Both the position numbers and the translations under genes were made by a program. The notes under the pieces were generated by a model that saw only the letters and a list, made by a program, of their open reading frames with translations, searched no databases and was not told the origin of the DNA. From positions 1-64,000 of the forward strand of contig JAWNZC010000263.1 of the NCBI GenBank assembly GCA_035771165.1: a stretch of 64,000 bases of DNA, in the 5' to 3' direction. Source of the DNA: Paragorgia papillata. Its lineage: Eukaryota > Cnidaria > Anthozoa > Scleralcyonacea > Coralliidae. This document shows positions 1 through 15,000 of the stretch, piece after piece (the first letter of the stretch is position 1; each line of letters opens with the position of its first letter).

Positions 1-3000
1 ACTAGCAAATACGACCACAATTTGGAATGATTCCCACTTAACTTTTAGATTTTTGGAAGTTTTGCCATCGTTCAAAATGATGAAAAAACGACTTCTTTTA
101 TAGCACATTCTGAGTGGGAAAAAAGTTCTGTTAGCTGAAATAAGGCTCCACAAAGGCACTAATTATCAGGGAAAAATGATTGTTTCTGTCCAGAAACTAG
201 CAAAACAAATACATTTGGAATGATTCCCCTTAGACTTTTTCGATTTGGCTGTTTTGCCTCAGTTCAAAATTGATTGAAAATAGGCTTTTTATCGCCCATT
301 GTGAGTGGAAAAAAAGTTTTTTTCTGACTTAAGGATCACGAATGCCAAATTTTATCGGTGTAAAATCGTTTCTGACTCAAATGATGTTTCTGTCCAGAAC
401 ACTAGACCAAAACAAAACTCATTTGGAATGATTCCCTTAAATTTTCGATTTTGGCAGTTTTGCACAAGCTTCTCAATTTGATGAAATACGCTTATCTCGA
501 CCTTTTCTGAGTGGAAAAAAAGTTTTTTTCTGAAATAAGGCTCCAATTGACCATTTTTTTCGGTGGAAAATGATGTTTATGAACAGTAACATAGCAAAAA
601 CCACACACACATTTGGATCCTATGACTTGCGTTTAAACTTTTCGATTTTGGCAGTTTTGCCACGTTCAAAATAGATGAAAAAGGCTTATCTCACGCCATT
701 GTGAGTGGAAAATTGTTTTTCTTCTGAATAAGGCTCTCAAATGCACACACAATTATCGGTGAAAAAAATGTCGTTTCGGACCAGGAATAACTAGCAAAAC
801 ACAACACATTTGGAATGATTTCCCTTAACACTTGTCGTTTTTTGGCAGTTTTGCCACGTTCAAAAATGATGAAAAAAGCTTATTCTCGCAATTCGGATGT
901 TGGAAAAAAGTGTTTTAGCTGAAATAAAGGCTCCAAATGCCAAATTTAATCGGTGTGATATTGATGTTTGTGAACCAGATACTAGCAAACCATACAAATT
1001 TGGAATGATTCCCTATAGCTTTTCAGATTTTTGCAAGTTTGCACACGTTCAAATTGATGAAAAACGATTATCTCGACCACACATTCTGAGTGGAAATAAG
1101 TTTTTTTCTGATATTAAGGATCCAAATGACAAATTATCGGTTGAAAATGATTGTTTTCGGAACTGAAAATTGAAACAACATCACATTTTCGGATTGATTC
1201 CCTTAACTTTTCGATTTTGGCAGTTTTTGCCACGTTCTAAAATGATGAAAAAGGCTTTTATTCTCGCCATTGTGATGTGGAAAAATAGCTTTTTTTCTGA
1301 ATTAAGGCTCCACAATGCCAAATTATCGGTGAAAATGATGTATCTGACCAGTAAAATAGCAAAAACATACACATTCTGGATTGATTACCCTTAACTTTTC
1401 GATTTTCGGCTGTTTTGCCACGTTCAAAATGATGAAAAACGACTTATCTACGCCATTCTGAGGGGAAAAAGTTTTTTTAGCTGAAATAAGGCTGCAAATG
1501 ACCAATATTATCGGTGAAAATGATGTTTATGACCTGTAACTAGCAATACAAACACATTTGGATTAATGATTCCCTTAACTTTTTCAGATTTTGGCAGTTT
1601 TGCCACGTTCAAATTGTTGAAAAAAGGCTTTTCTCGCCATTGTGAGTGGAAAAAAGTTTTTTTCTGAAAATAAGGCTCCAAATGCCAAATTATCGGTTTG
1701 AATGAACATGATGTATTCTGACCAGAAACTAGCAAAAAACGAACACATTTGGATTGATTCACCTTAACTTTTCGATTTTGGCAGTTTTCAACCACCCCCC
1801 ACAACAACCCCCCCCCCCCCCCCCCCCACCCTTTCTGCCACGTTCAAAAATGATGAATAAAAACGCTTATCTCGCCATTCTGAGTGGAATAAATCCGCTT
1901 TTCTAGCTGAAATAAGGCTGCAAATGCACAAATTATCGTGTTGAAAATGATGGTTTCTGACCTGAAACTAGCAAAACAAACACATTTGGATTATGATTGC
2001 CGTTTACTTTTCAGGTTTTTGGCTAGTTTTGCACACGTTCAAAATGATGAAAAAGGCTTATCTCCGCACATTGTGGAGTAGGAAAAAAGTTTTTTTCAGG
2101 AAATTAAGGCTCCCCTAAATGCCATATTTCCGGTGTGAAAATGATGTTTCTGTCCTGGTAACTAGCTAAACAACACATTTGGATATGATTCCCTTAACTT
2201 TTCGATTTTTGGCTGTTTTGCCACGTTCAAATTGATGAAAAACGATTATCTCGCCATTGCGAGTGGAAAAAAGTTTTTAGCTGAAATAAGGCTCCAAATC
2301 GCCTAATTATCGGTGTGAAAATGATGTTTGTTCGGACCAGAAACTAGCACAAAACAACACATTCTGGAATGAATCCCTTAACTTTTACGATTTTGGGCAG
2401 TTTTGCCTCGTTCCAAAATGATGAAAAACGCTTATCTCGCACATTATGAGTGGAAAAAAGTTTTTTTTATGAAATAAGGCTCCAAATGCCACAATTTATC
2501 GGTGTAAAATGATGTCCCTTTTGACACATATGTACAGTGTAAAAACTAGCATAAACAAACACATTTGGAATGAACTTTGCTGTTAACTTTCGGATTTTGG
2601 CTGTTTTGCCAAAGTTCAAAATTGATGGAAAAAGGCTTATCTCGCCATTGTGAGTGGAAAAAAGTTTTTTTTCTGAAATATGGCTACAAATGCCAAATTA
2701 TCGGTGAAAATGATGTTTCTGACCAGAAACTAGCAAAACCTTACACATTTGGTATGATTCCCTTAAACTTTTAGATTTTGGAAGTTTCTGCCACGTTCAA
2801 ATTGATGGAAAAAGGCTTATCTTCGCCATTGTGAGTGGAGGGAAAAAAAGTTTTTTTCTGTAATAAGGCCCACCAAAATGCCAAATTATCGTTGAAAATG
2901 ATGTTTCTGTCCATGAAATCTAGCAAAACAACACATTTGGGATTGACTTACCTTAACTTTTCACGATTTTGGCTGGTTTTGCCCACGTTCAAAATGATTG

Positions 3001-6000
3001 AAAAAACGCTTATCTCCGCAATTCCAGAGTGCAATAAGTTTTTAGCTGAAATATAGGCTCCAAATGCCAAAATTATCGGTGGAGTAAATGTTGTTTGTGC
3101 ACCAGTAACTAGCCTAAACAACTCATTTGGAATGATTCCACATCAATTTTCGATTTTGGCATGTTTTGACCTCGTTCACAAAATGATGAAAAACGCTTAT
3201 CTCGCCCTTGTGCAGTGGAAAAAGTTTTTTTTCTGAAATCAAGGCTCCAAATTGGCCAAATTATCGGTCGAAAATATGATTGTTTTCTGGACCAGTTACT
3301 AGCATAAAAAACAAATTTGGAATGATTTCCCCTTAACTTTTTTCGATTTTGGCAGTTTTGGCCACGTTCAAATATGATGAAAACATCTATTCTTCGCCCA
3401 TTCTGAGTATTGCAAATAATGTTTTTTAGCTGATATAAGGCTCCAAATGCCAAAATTATTCGGTTTGGAAATTGATGTTTGTGACCAGAAACTAGCAAAA
3501 ATACAACATTTGGAATGATTCCCTCAACTTTTCGATTTTGGCTGTTTTGCCACGATGAAAAATGACTGAAAAACGCTTATCTCGCCATTCTGTAGTGGAA
3601 AAAAGTTTTTTTTCTGAAATAAGGCTCCCAAATTGCCATATTATTCGGTTGATAATGATGGTTTCTGACCAGAAACTAGCAAACAAACACATTTGGAATG
3701 GATTCCCTTTAACTTTTCGAATTTTGGCAGTTTTGGCCACGTTTCAAAATGATGAAAAAGGCTTATCTCGCCATTGTGAGTGGAAAAAAAAAAAAAAGGT
3801 TTTTTCTGAAATAAGGCCCTCCAAATGCCAAATTATCGGTGGAAACATTTATGTTTCTGTCACAGAAACTAGCAAAACAACACATTTGGTATGATTCCCT
3901 TAACTTTTCAGTTTTTGGCAGTTTTCCCTCGTTCAAAATGATGAAAAAAACGCTTATCTCGCCATTGTCCGTGTGCATAAAAAGTTTTTTTTAGCTGAAA
4001 ATAAGGCGCCAAAATGCCAAATTATCAGGGCTATGATGAAAAACTGATGTTTTGTGACCAAGAAACTAGCAAAACTACACATTTGGAGGTTTGATTCCCT
4101 AAATACTTTTACGACTTTTGGCCAGTTTTTGCCACGTTACACACAAATTGATTGAAAATAATACGATTTTCTCGCACATTGTGAGTGGAAAAAGAGTTTT
4201 TTTTCTGAAATAAGGATCCAAATGCCAAATTTTTCGGTGAAAATGATTGTTTCTGAACCAGAGAAACTAGCCAAACAACACATTTGGAGTTGATCCCCTT
4301 TAAATTTTCGATTTTGGCAGTTTTGACACCAGTTCAAAATGATGGAAAAAAGCTTCTTCATCGCCAATTTCTGAGTGGAAAAAAAGTTTTTTTTCTGAAA
4401 TAAGGCTCCAAATGCCTTATTATCGGTGAAAATGATGTTTCTGACCGGAAAACTAGCACAAAACAACACATTTGGAATGAATTACCTTAAACCTTTTCGT
4501 ATTTGGCAGTTTTGCACACGTTCCAACTACTGATGAAAAAGGCTTATCTCGCCATTGTGAGTCTGGTAAAAAAGTTTTTTTCTGAAATCAGGCTCCAAAT
4601 GCCAAATTATCGTTGAATAATGATGTTTCTGTCCAGAAACTAGCAAAACAACACATTTGGGGAATGTCTTTCCCTTAACTTTTCGATTTTGGCATGTTTT
4701 GCCACGTTCAAAATGTATGAAAAAACGCTTATATAGCCATTTTTTTTTCCGAGTGGCAAAAAAAGTTTTTAGCTGAAATAAGGCTCCTCCCAAATGCCAA
4801 ATTATCGGTTTGTTAATGATGTTATGTGAACACAGTAACTAGCAAAATACAAACAACATTTGGATTGATTCCCAAACTTTTCGATTTTTGGCAGGTTTTG
4901 CAACGTTCAAAATGATTGTAAAACGCTTATCTCGCCATTCTGAGTGGGGATAAAGTTTTTTTTCTGGAAAATAAGGCTCCAAATGCCTTATTATCGGTGA
5001 TTGAAAATGATGTTTCTGACCAGAAACTAGCAAAACAACACATTTGGAATGATTCCCTTAACTTTTCGATGTTTTTGGCAGTTTTGCCACGTTCCAAAAT
5101 GATGGAAAAAAACGGATTATCTAGCCTTGATGTAGTGGAAAAATGTTTTTTTCTGAAATAGGGCTCACAAAATGCCAAAATTATTGGTGAAATTATGATG
5201 TTTCTGAAAAGAAACTTATTGACAAAACAAACACATTTGGAATGATTTCCTTAACTTGTTTCGGATTTTGGCTGTTTTGCCACGTTACAAATGATGAAAA
5301 ACGCCTTATCTCTGCCATTCTGTGTCGGTTTTAAAAGTTTTTTTCTGAAATAAGGCTCCCAAATGACAAATTATCGGTGAATGATAATGTTGTTTCTGAC
5401 AAGAAAACTAGCAAAACAAACACCATTTGGAATGATTCCCTTAACTTTTCACGATTTTGGCAGTTTTGCCACGTTTCAAAAATGATGATTAAACGCTTAT
5501 ATCGCCATTTCTGTGTGGGGAAAAAAGTTTTTTTCTGAACTTATGGCTCCCAAATGCCACAAATTATCGGTGAAAATGAATGTTTCTGACCAGGAAACTA
5601 GCAAAACAACACATTCTTGGAAATGATTGCCCTTCAAATCTTCGATGTTTTCGGACTGTTTTGACCTACGTTTCAAAATTTGATTGAAGAAAAAACGCTT
5701 ATCTCGCCAATTGTGAGTGGAAAAAACAGTTTTTTATTCTGAAATAAGGCTCCAAATCGCCATATATTTGATACAGGTGAACAATGATGGTTTCTGACAA
5801 GAAACTAGCAAAACATAACAACATTCTGGAATGATTTCCCTTAACTTTTCACGATTTTTGGTCAGTCTTTCGCCACGTTTCAAAAATGATTGAAAAAACG
5901 CTTATCATCGCCATTACTGAGTGGATAAAAAGTTTTTTTCTGAAATCACGGCTTCAAAATGCCAAATCTATCGGTGAAAATGATGTTTCTGACCAGAAAC

Positions 6001-9000
6001 TAGCAAAAACAACACATTTCGGAATGATTCCCTTAACTTTTTTCCGGATTTTGGCTGGCAGTTTTGACCACGTTCAAAATGATGCAAAATAGGCTTGGAT
6101 CTCCCGCCATTCTGAGTGGAAAAAAGTTTTTTTTCTGAAATAAGGCTACAAATGCCAAATTATCGGTGAAAATATGATGTTTCTGGAACAAGAAACTAGC
6201 AAGAACAACACATCTTGGATTGATTGCGTTATAACATCTTTCGATTTTTGGCAGTTTTGCCACGTTCAAAATGAATGACAAAACGACTTATCTCGCCATT
6301 GTGAGTGGAAAAAAGTTGTTTTTCTGAAAATAAGGGCTGCCAAATGCCAATTATCACGGTGAATATGATGTTTGCTTGACCAGAAACTAGCAAAAACAAC
6401 ACATTTGGAATGATTCAACCGTAACTTTCTCGATATTTTGGCAGTTTTTTTGCACACGTCTCAAAATGCATGAAACATAAACGCTTATCTCGCCATTCTG
6501 AGTGGGAAAAAAGTTTTTTTTTCTGAAATAAGGCTCCAAATGCCAAATTTATCGGTTTGAAAAAATGATGTTTCTGACCAGTAAACTAGCAAAACAAAAC
6601 ACGATTTGGGAATGAGTTTCCCTCTGCTTAACTTTTCAGATTTTTTTGGCAAGTTTTGCCACAGTTCAAAATGATTGAAAAAACGCTTATATCGCCATTT
6701 CCGTGAGTCGGAAGAAATAAAGTTTTTTTTCTGAAATAAGGCTCCAAATGGCCAATAATTTATCGATGAAAATATGTTGGTTTCTGACTAGATAACTTGC
6801 AAAACAACACCATTTGGAATGATTCCCTTACACTTTTCGATTTTGGCAGTTTCCAGTTTTGACCACGTTTCAAATATGATATGAAAAACGCTGATATCTC
6901 GCCATTCTGAGTGGTAAAGTTTTTTTCTGAAATAAGGCTCCAAATGCCAAATTATCGGTGAAAATGATGTTTCTGACCAGAAACTAGCAAAAACATCAAC
7001 ACATTTGGAACTTGATTCCCTTAAGCTTTTCGATTTTTGGCAGTTTTGCCACGTTCAAAATGATGTAAAAAACGCTTATATAGCCATTCTGAGTTGAAAA
7101 AAGTTTTTTTCATGAAATAAGGCTCCAAATGCCAAATTATCGGTGAAAATGATGTTTCTGACCAGAAGAAATCTAGGCATAACAACACATTTGGAATAGT
7201 TTCCATTAACCATTCTACGATCTTTGGCAGTTTTGCCACGTTCAAAATGATTTGAAAAACGCTTATCTCGCCATTGTGAGTGGAAAAAAGTTTTTTTTCT
7301 GATAATATAGGCTCCAATATGCCAAATTATCGGTGTGGAAAATGATATGGTTTCTGTACCAGAAACTAGGCTCAAAAACAACACATTTGGAAATGGGATT
7401 CCCTTAACTTTTCGGATTTTGGCAGTTTTGCCACTGTTCAAAATGATGAAAAACGCTTATTCTCGCCATTTCTGAGTGTGAAAAAAAGTTTTTTTCTCTG
7501 AAATAAGGCTCCAAATGCCACAAATTTATCGGTGAATAACTGATGTTTCTGACCAGAAAACTAGCTAAAACAACACATTTGGATATGATTCCCTTAACTT
7601 TCTCGATTTTGGCAGTTTTGCCAACGTTCACAAATGATGCAAAAAAACGATTATCTCGCAACATTCTGGGTGGAAAAAAGTTTTTTTTCTGAAATAAGGG
7701 CTCCAAATGCCAAATTATCGGTTGGATAGAATGATGTTTCTGACCAGAAACTAGACAAACAATCATCATTTGGAATGATCTGCCTCAACTTTTCGATTTT
7801 GGCAGTTTTGCCACGTTCAAATTGAATGTGATAACGCTTATCTCGCCAATTGTGAGTGGAAAAAAAGTTTTTTTTCTGAAATAAGGCTCCAAAATGCCTA
7901 AATTATCGGTTTCGGTTGAAAATGATTTTGTCCTGTTTCTGACCAAGAAACTAGGACAAAACACAACTACATTTTGGACATGATTCCAACTTAACTTTTC
8001 GATTTTGGCAGTTTTGCCCAACGCTTCACAAATGATGAAAAAACGCTTATCTACGCCATTGTGAGTGGAAAAAAAAGCTTTTTTTTTTCTAGAAATAAGG
8101 GCTTCCAAAATGCCTTATTATCGGTGGAAAAATGATGTTTAACACTGATTCAGAAACTAGCATAACAAAAACATTTTGGAAATGATTCCTTTAACTTTTC
8201 GATTTTGGCAGCAGTTTTGCCACAGTTAATATTGATGAAATATGGCTTTATCTCGCCATTGTGAGTGGATAAAGGTTTTTTTCTGAAAAATAAGGCTCAC
8301 AACATGCCAAAATTATGCGTTGAAAATGATGTTTCTGTACAGAAACTAGGCAAAACAAAACATTTGGAATGCAGTACCTTAACTTTTCGTATCTTTGGGC
8401 AGTTTTGCCACGTTCAAAATGATTGAAAAACGCTGATCTCGCCATTCCGAGTGCAAACAAAGTTTTTTTCTGAAATAAGGCTACCACAAATGACCAAATT
8501 ATCGGTGAAATATGATGTTTCTGACCAGAAAACTAGCAAAACACAACAACATTTGGAATGATTCCCTTAACTTTTGGATTTTCGGCAGTTTTGCCACGTT
8601 CACAAATTGATGATGAAAAACGCTTATCTCGCCATTCGTGTTGCTGAAATAATGAAATAACGATTATATCGGCCATTCTTGTGGAAAAAAAGTTTTTTTA
8701 GCTGATATAAGGCACTCACAAATTGCCAAATTTATCACGGTGAATAATTGATGTTTGTGAACCATGAAACTAGCATAATAACATAAACCACATTTGAGAA
8801 TGGATTCATTCCCTTAACTTTTTTCGATTTTGGACAGTTTTGCCACGCTTCAAAAATGATGAAAAAACGCTTATCTCGCCATTTCTGAGTGAAAAAAGTT
8901 TTTTTCATGAAATAAGGCTCCCAAATGCCAAATTAATCGGTGAAAATGATCGTTTCTGACCAAGAAACTAGGCAAAAACAATCACATTTGGGAATGACTT

Positions 9001-12000
9001 CCTCCTTAACTTTTCGATTTTGGCAGTTTTTTGCCACGTTACAAAATGATTGAAAACGCTTATCTCGCCTTTCTGAAGTGGTAAATGTTTTTATCTGAAA
9101 TAAGGCTTCAACTGCACAAATTTTCGGTGACAAATGATGTTTCTGTCCAAGAAACTAGCAAAACACAAACACATTTGGATTGAATTCCCTTAACTTTTCG
9201 ATTTTGGCAGTTTTGCCACGTTCACAAATTGATGAATAAAGATTATCTCGCCATTGTGAGTGGAAAAAAAGTTTTTTTCTGTATATAAGGCCTCCAAATG
9301 ACCATAATTATACGGTCGAAAATGATGTTTCTGTCAAGAAACTAGCAAAAACAACACATTTGGAATGATTCCCTTAACTTTTCCGATTTTCGCAGTTTTG
9401 CCACGTTCATAAATGATGTAAAAACGGGCTTATCTCGCCCATTCTGAGTGGAAAAAAGTTTTTTTATGAAATAAGGCTCCAAATGCCACATACATTATAG
9501 GTTGCAAAATGATCGTTTGAGAACAATGAAAACTAGCAAAACAATCACATTTGGATTGGATTCCCTTAACTTCTTCGATTTTTTGGCAGTTTAGTTTTTC
9601 GCCACGTTCAAAATTGATGAAAAACGCTTATCTCGCCATTCTGAGTGGAAAAAACAAAAGGTTTTTTTTTTCTCGTAAATAACGGCTACACCAAATGCCA
9701 AATTATCGGTTGGGAAACAATTGAATGTTGGTTTTCTGACCAGAAAAACTAGCAAAAACAACACATTTGCGGGGAATGGGATTCCCTTAACTTATTTTCG
9801 ATTTTGGCAGTTATTGCCACGTTCAATAATGATGAATAAACGCTTATCATCGCCCTATTCTGAGTGTGGTTAATAAGTTTTTTTCTGAAATAAGGCTCAC
9901 AAATGCACCATAAAATTATCGGTGTAATAATGATGATTTCTGACCAGAAACTAGCAAAAACAACACAATTTGGAATGATTCCCCTTAACCCTTTTCGATT
10001 TTGGCCAGTTTTGCCACGTTCAAAATGATGATAAAAGGCTTATCTCGCCATTGTGAGTGGAAAAAAGTTTTTAGCTGAAATAAGGCTCCACAATGCCCAA
10101 ATTATCGGTGAAAATGATGTTTCTGACACAGAAACTTGCAAAACAAACCACATTTGGAATGATTCCCACTTAACTTTTCGATTTTAGGCAGTTTTGCCAC
10201 GTTCAAAATGATGGAAAAAAGGGCTTTATCTCGTCCATTGTGAGTGGGAATAAAGTTTTTTTCTGAAATAAGGCTTCCCAAATTGACCTTAAATTTTCAT
10301 CGGTTGGTGATTAGGAATGTGATTTGATGTTTCTGACCAGGAAACTAGCAAAAACCAACAACACACATTTGGTATGATTTCCCTTAACTTTTCGATTTTG
10401 GCAGTTTTGCCACGTTCAAAATGATGAATAAACGCTTATCTACGCCATTGTGAGTGGAAAAAAGTTTTTATCTGTTTTCGTAATAAGGCTCCAAATGACC
10501 AAATTATCGGTTGAAAATTATGGTTTCTGACCAAGAAAAACTAGCAAAAACCAACTAACATTTGGACATGAATCCCCTAACTTTTCGATTTTGGCAGTTT
10601 TGCCACGTTCAAAATGATGAAAATAACGACTTATACTCGCCATTCTGCTAGCTCTATGGTAAAAAGTTTTTTTCTGAAAATAAGGCTGCCAAATGCACAA
10701 ATTATGGACGGTGAAACAATGATGTTTCTGTACCAGAAAGAAAACTAGCAAAACAACTCATTTGGAATGATTTCCCTTAACTTTTTCGATTTTGGCAAGT
10801 ATTTGCACCACGTTACAAAAATGATTGAAAAACTATTCGCTTATCTCGCCATTTGGTGAGTGGGTAAAAAAGTTTTTTTTCTGAAATAAGGCTGCAAATT
10901 GCACAAAATTATCGGTGTGTACAAATCGATGTCTTCTGTCCAGTGAACAAAACTAAGCAAAGCAACACATTTGAGAATGATTTCCCTTAACATTTTCGAT
11001 TTTGGCAGTTTTGCCACGTTCTAAAAATGATGGAAAAACGCTTTTAATTCTCGCACATTCTGAGTTGGAAATAAAGTTTTTTTTTTTTCTGACATAAGGC
11101 TCCCCAAATTGCCCATAACATTATCGTGTGATGAAATGGATGTTTCTGACCCAGAAACTTAGCTAAAACAACACAATTTGGAAATGATTCCCTTAACTTT
11201 TACAACGAATTTTGGCAGTTTTGCCACGTTCAAAAATGTATGAAAAAAGGTTTATCTCCGCACTATTCGTGAGTGGAAAAAAGTTTTTTTATCTGAAATA
11301 ATGGCTCACAAATGCCCAATTTATTATCCGGTGGTGAAAATGATGTTTCTGACACAGAAACTAGCAAAACAATTCAACATTTGGGAATGATTCCCTTAAC
11401 TTTTCGAATTTTGGCAGTTTTGCCACGTTCAAAATGATGAAAAAACCGCCTCTATCCTCGACCCCATTAACGAGTGGGAAAAAAGTATTTTTTCTGAAAT
11501 AAGGGCTCCAAAATGCACAAATTTATCGGTCTGAAAATGATGTTTTGTGAACCCAGAAAAATAACTAGCAAAACCAAACACCAATTTATGGGAAATGATT
11601 CCCTCAAACTTTTCAGATTTTGGCACGTTTTGCCACGTTCCAAAATGATGAAAAAAACGCTTATTCTCGCCCAACATTACTGATGTGGATAAAAATGTTT
11701 TTTTTCTGAAATAAGGCTCCACAATGCCCATAATTATCGGCTGAAAATGGTTGTTTCTGACCAGAAACTAGCAAAACAACACATTTGGTAATGATCTCCC
11801 TTAACATTTTCGATTTGTTTGGCAGTCTTTGTCCATCGTTCAAAAATGATGAAAAACGGCTTAATCTCGCCATTCTGAGTGGGAAAAACTTTTTTTCAGA
11901 AAACTAAGGCTTCACAAATGCCAAAATTATCGGTGTGATGAAATTGTGAAAATGATGTTCTTCGTGACCAGAAACTAGCTATAAACAAAACATTTCGGTT

Positions 12001-15000
12001 TGTTTTCCCTTAAACCTTATTTCGATTTTTGGCAGTTTTGCACGTTCAAAAATGATGAATAACGCTCTATCATCGCACACTTGTGAATGTGGAAAAAAGT
12101 TTTTTTTCTGAAATAAGGCATCCCATATTGCCAAATTATCACGCGTGAAAATGATGTTTCTGACACAGAAAACTAGCACAAATCACAAACTATTGGAATG
12201 ATTCCCTTAACTTTGTCAGATTTTGGCAGTTTTTCGCTACGTTCAACATGAATGAATAAACGCTTATTCTCGACACAATTCTGAGTGGGAAAAAAAGTTT
12301 GTTTTCTGATAATAAGGGCTTCCAAATGCCAAATTATCACGGGTTGAAAAATGATAGTGTTTCTGAACAGAAAACTAAGCAAACTAACACATTTGGAATG
12401 ATCTCCCATTAAACTTTTCCGTATTATTTGGCAGTTTTGCACACGTTCCAATAAATGATGATAAACGCTTATTCTCGCCACTTCTGAGTGGAAAAAAGTT
12501 TTTTTCTGAAAATAAGGCTCCAAATGCCAAAATTATCGGGTGGAAAATGATGTTTCATCGACCACGAAACTAGCAAAAACAACGACATTTGGATCATGAT
12601 TCCTTTAACTTTTCGATTTTTCGGGCAGTTTTGACCACGTTCAAAATGATGGAAAAACGCTTATCTCGCCCATTCCGAGTGGAAAAAAGTTTTTTTTTAG
12701 CTGAAATAAGGACCTCCAATGCACAAAATTAATCGGTGGAAAATGATGTTTCTGTACCAGAAAAACTAGCAAAACAACACTTTTGGAATGATTCACTCAC
12801 AAACATTTCTCCGATTTTTGGCAGTTTTGCCACGTTCAAAATGATGAAGAAAACGCTGCTATCTCCGACACATGTGTGATGGATGTGGAAAAAAAAGTTT
12901 TTGTCTGAAATAAGGCTCCAAATGACACAATAATATCGTGTGTGAAAAATATGATGTTTATGACCTGAAAACTAGCAAAAATCAAAACACATTTGGAATG
13001 ATTCCTTTAACATTTTCGATTTTGGCAAGTTTTGGCCACGTTCAAAATGATGAAAAAAAAGCGCTTATCTCGCCATTCTGAGTGGAAAAAATAAAGTTTT
13101 TTTCATGAAACTAAAGGCTCCACAATGCACCATAATTATATGCACAGGTGTTGAATGATGAAATTTCGATGTTTAGGGACCAGAAACTAGCAGAAACATA
13201 AACATTTGGATTGATTCCCTTAACTTTTCAGATCTTGCGCCAGTTTTGCCATCGTTCAAACAATGAATTGAAAAACTGGCTTAATCTCGGCCATTCTGAG
13301 TGGGAAAAACTTTTTTTTTTCTGAAATAAGGCTCCAAATGCCAACATTATCGCGTGATAATGATGTTTACTGAACAAGAAACTAGCCAAATGACAAACAC
13401 GATTTGGATATGATTCCCTTTACTTTTCGATTTTGGCTTGTTTGCCTCGTTCAAAATGATGAAAAACGCTTATCTCCGCCTTTCTGAGTGGAAAAAAGTT
13501 TTTATCTGAAAAATAAGGCTCCAAAATGCCAAAATTATCGGTGAAATATGATGTTTCTGACCATGAAGCTAGCACAAACAACAACATTTTGGAATGATTC
13601 CCATCAACTTTTCGATTTTGGCACAGTTTTGCACACGTTCACAAAAATTGATGAAAAACGATTACTCTCGCCATTGTTGAGTGGAAAAAAAGTAGTTTTT
13701 GTCTGAAATAAGGCTCCAAATGACCAAATTTATCGGTGGTGAAAATGATGTTTCTGACCAGAAAAAACTAGCATAAACAACACATTTGGGAATGATTTCC
13801 CTTAAAACCTTTTTCGATTTTGGCATGTTTTGCCACGTTCCTAAAATTCGATGATAAAAACCGCCTTATCTCGCACATTTGTGAGTGGGAAAAAACAGTT
13901 TTTTTTGTGAAAATATAGGCTCCAAATGCCAAATTATCGGTTGAAAAATGAAATTGTTTGTTTTACACTGACCAAGATAACTAGGCAAAAACAACACATT
14001 TGGAATGGATTCCCTTAAATTTTCGATTTTGGCAGTTTTGCCACGTTCAAAATTGATGGAAAAAACGCTTATCTCGCCACTTTCTGAGTGGGAAAAAAGT
14101 TTTTTTCTGAAATAAGGACTCCAAATGCACAAATTCATCGGTGTGAAAATGACCTGTTTCTGACCAGAAAACTAGCAGCTAAACAAAACACATTTGGAAA
14201 TGATTCCCTTTTCATTTTTCGATTTTCGGCCAGTTTTGCCACCGTTCACACAAATGATCGAAAAACGATTATCTCGCCATTGTGAGTGAGAAAAAAGTTT
14301 TTGTCTGAAATAAGGCTCCAAATGCCAAATTATCGGTGGATGAAATATGATGTTTCTGACCCAGAAAAATTGCTAGCAAAACAACACATTTGGAATGATT
14401 ACCCATCTCTAACCTTTCGATTTTGGCAGTTTTGCCAATCGTTCTAAAATGATGAAAAAACGCTTATCTCGCCATTGTCGATGTGAGAAAAAATAGTTTT
14501 TTTCTGAAACTAAGGCCTCCAAATGCCAAATTTATCAGGTGATAATGATGTTTTCTGACCACAGAAAACTAGCAAAACTAACAACATTATTGGAATTGAT
14601 TCCCTTAAACTTTATCGCATTTTTGGGCAGTTTTGCGACACGTTCACAAATGATGAAAAAACGCTTATTCTCGCCATTCTGAGTGGGAAATAAAGTTTTT
14701 TTCTGATATAAGGCTACCAAATGCCAAATTATCGGTTGAAATGGATGTTTCTGACCAGATGAATATAGCCAAACAAAATAACATATTGAATGAGTCCCTT
14801 AACTTCTTCGCTTTTGGCAGATTTGTGAACCACGTTCAAAATGATTGAAAAAGGCGTTATCTCGCCATTCTGAAGTGGAAAAAGTTTTTTTTCTGAAATA
14901 AGGCTCCAATATGCCCAAAATTCATCGGTGAAAATGATGTTTCTGCGACCAGAAACTCTAAGCTAAAAATTAACACATTTGGAATGATTCCCAAAACTTT

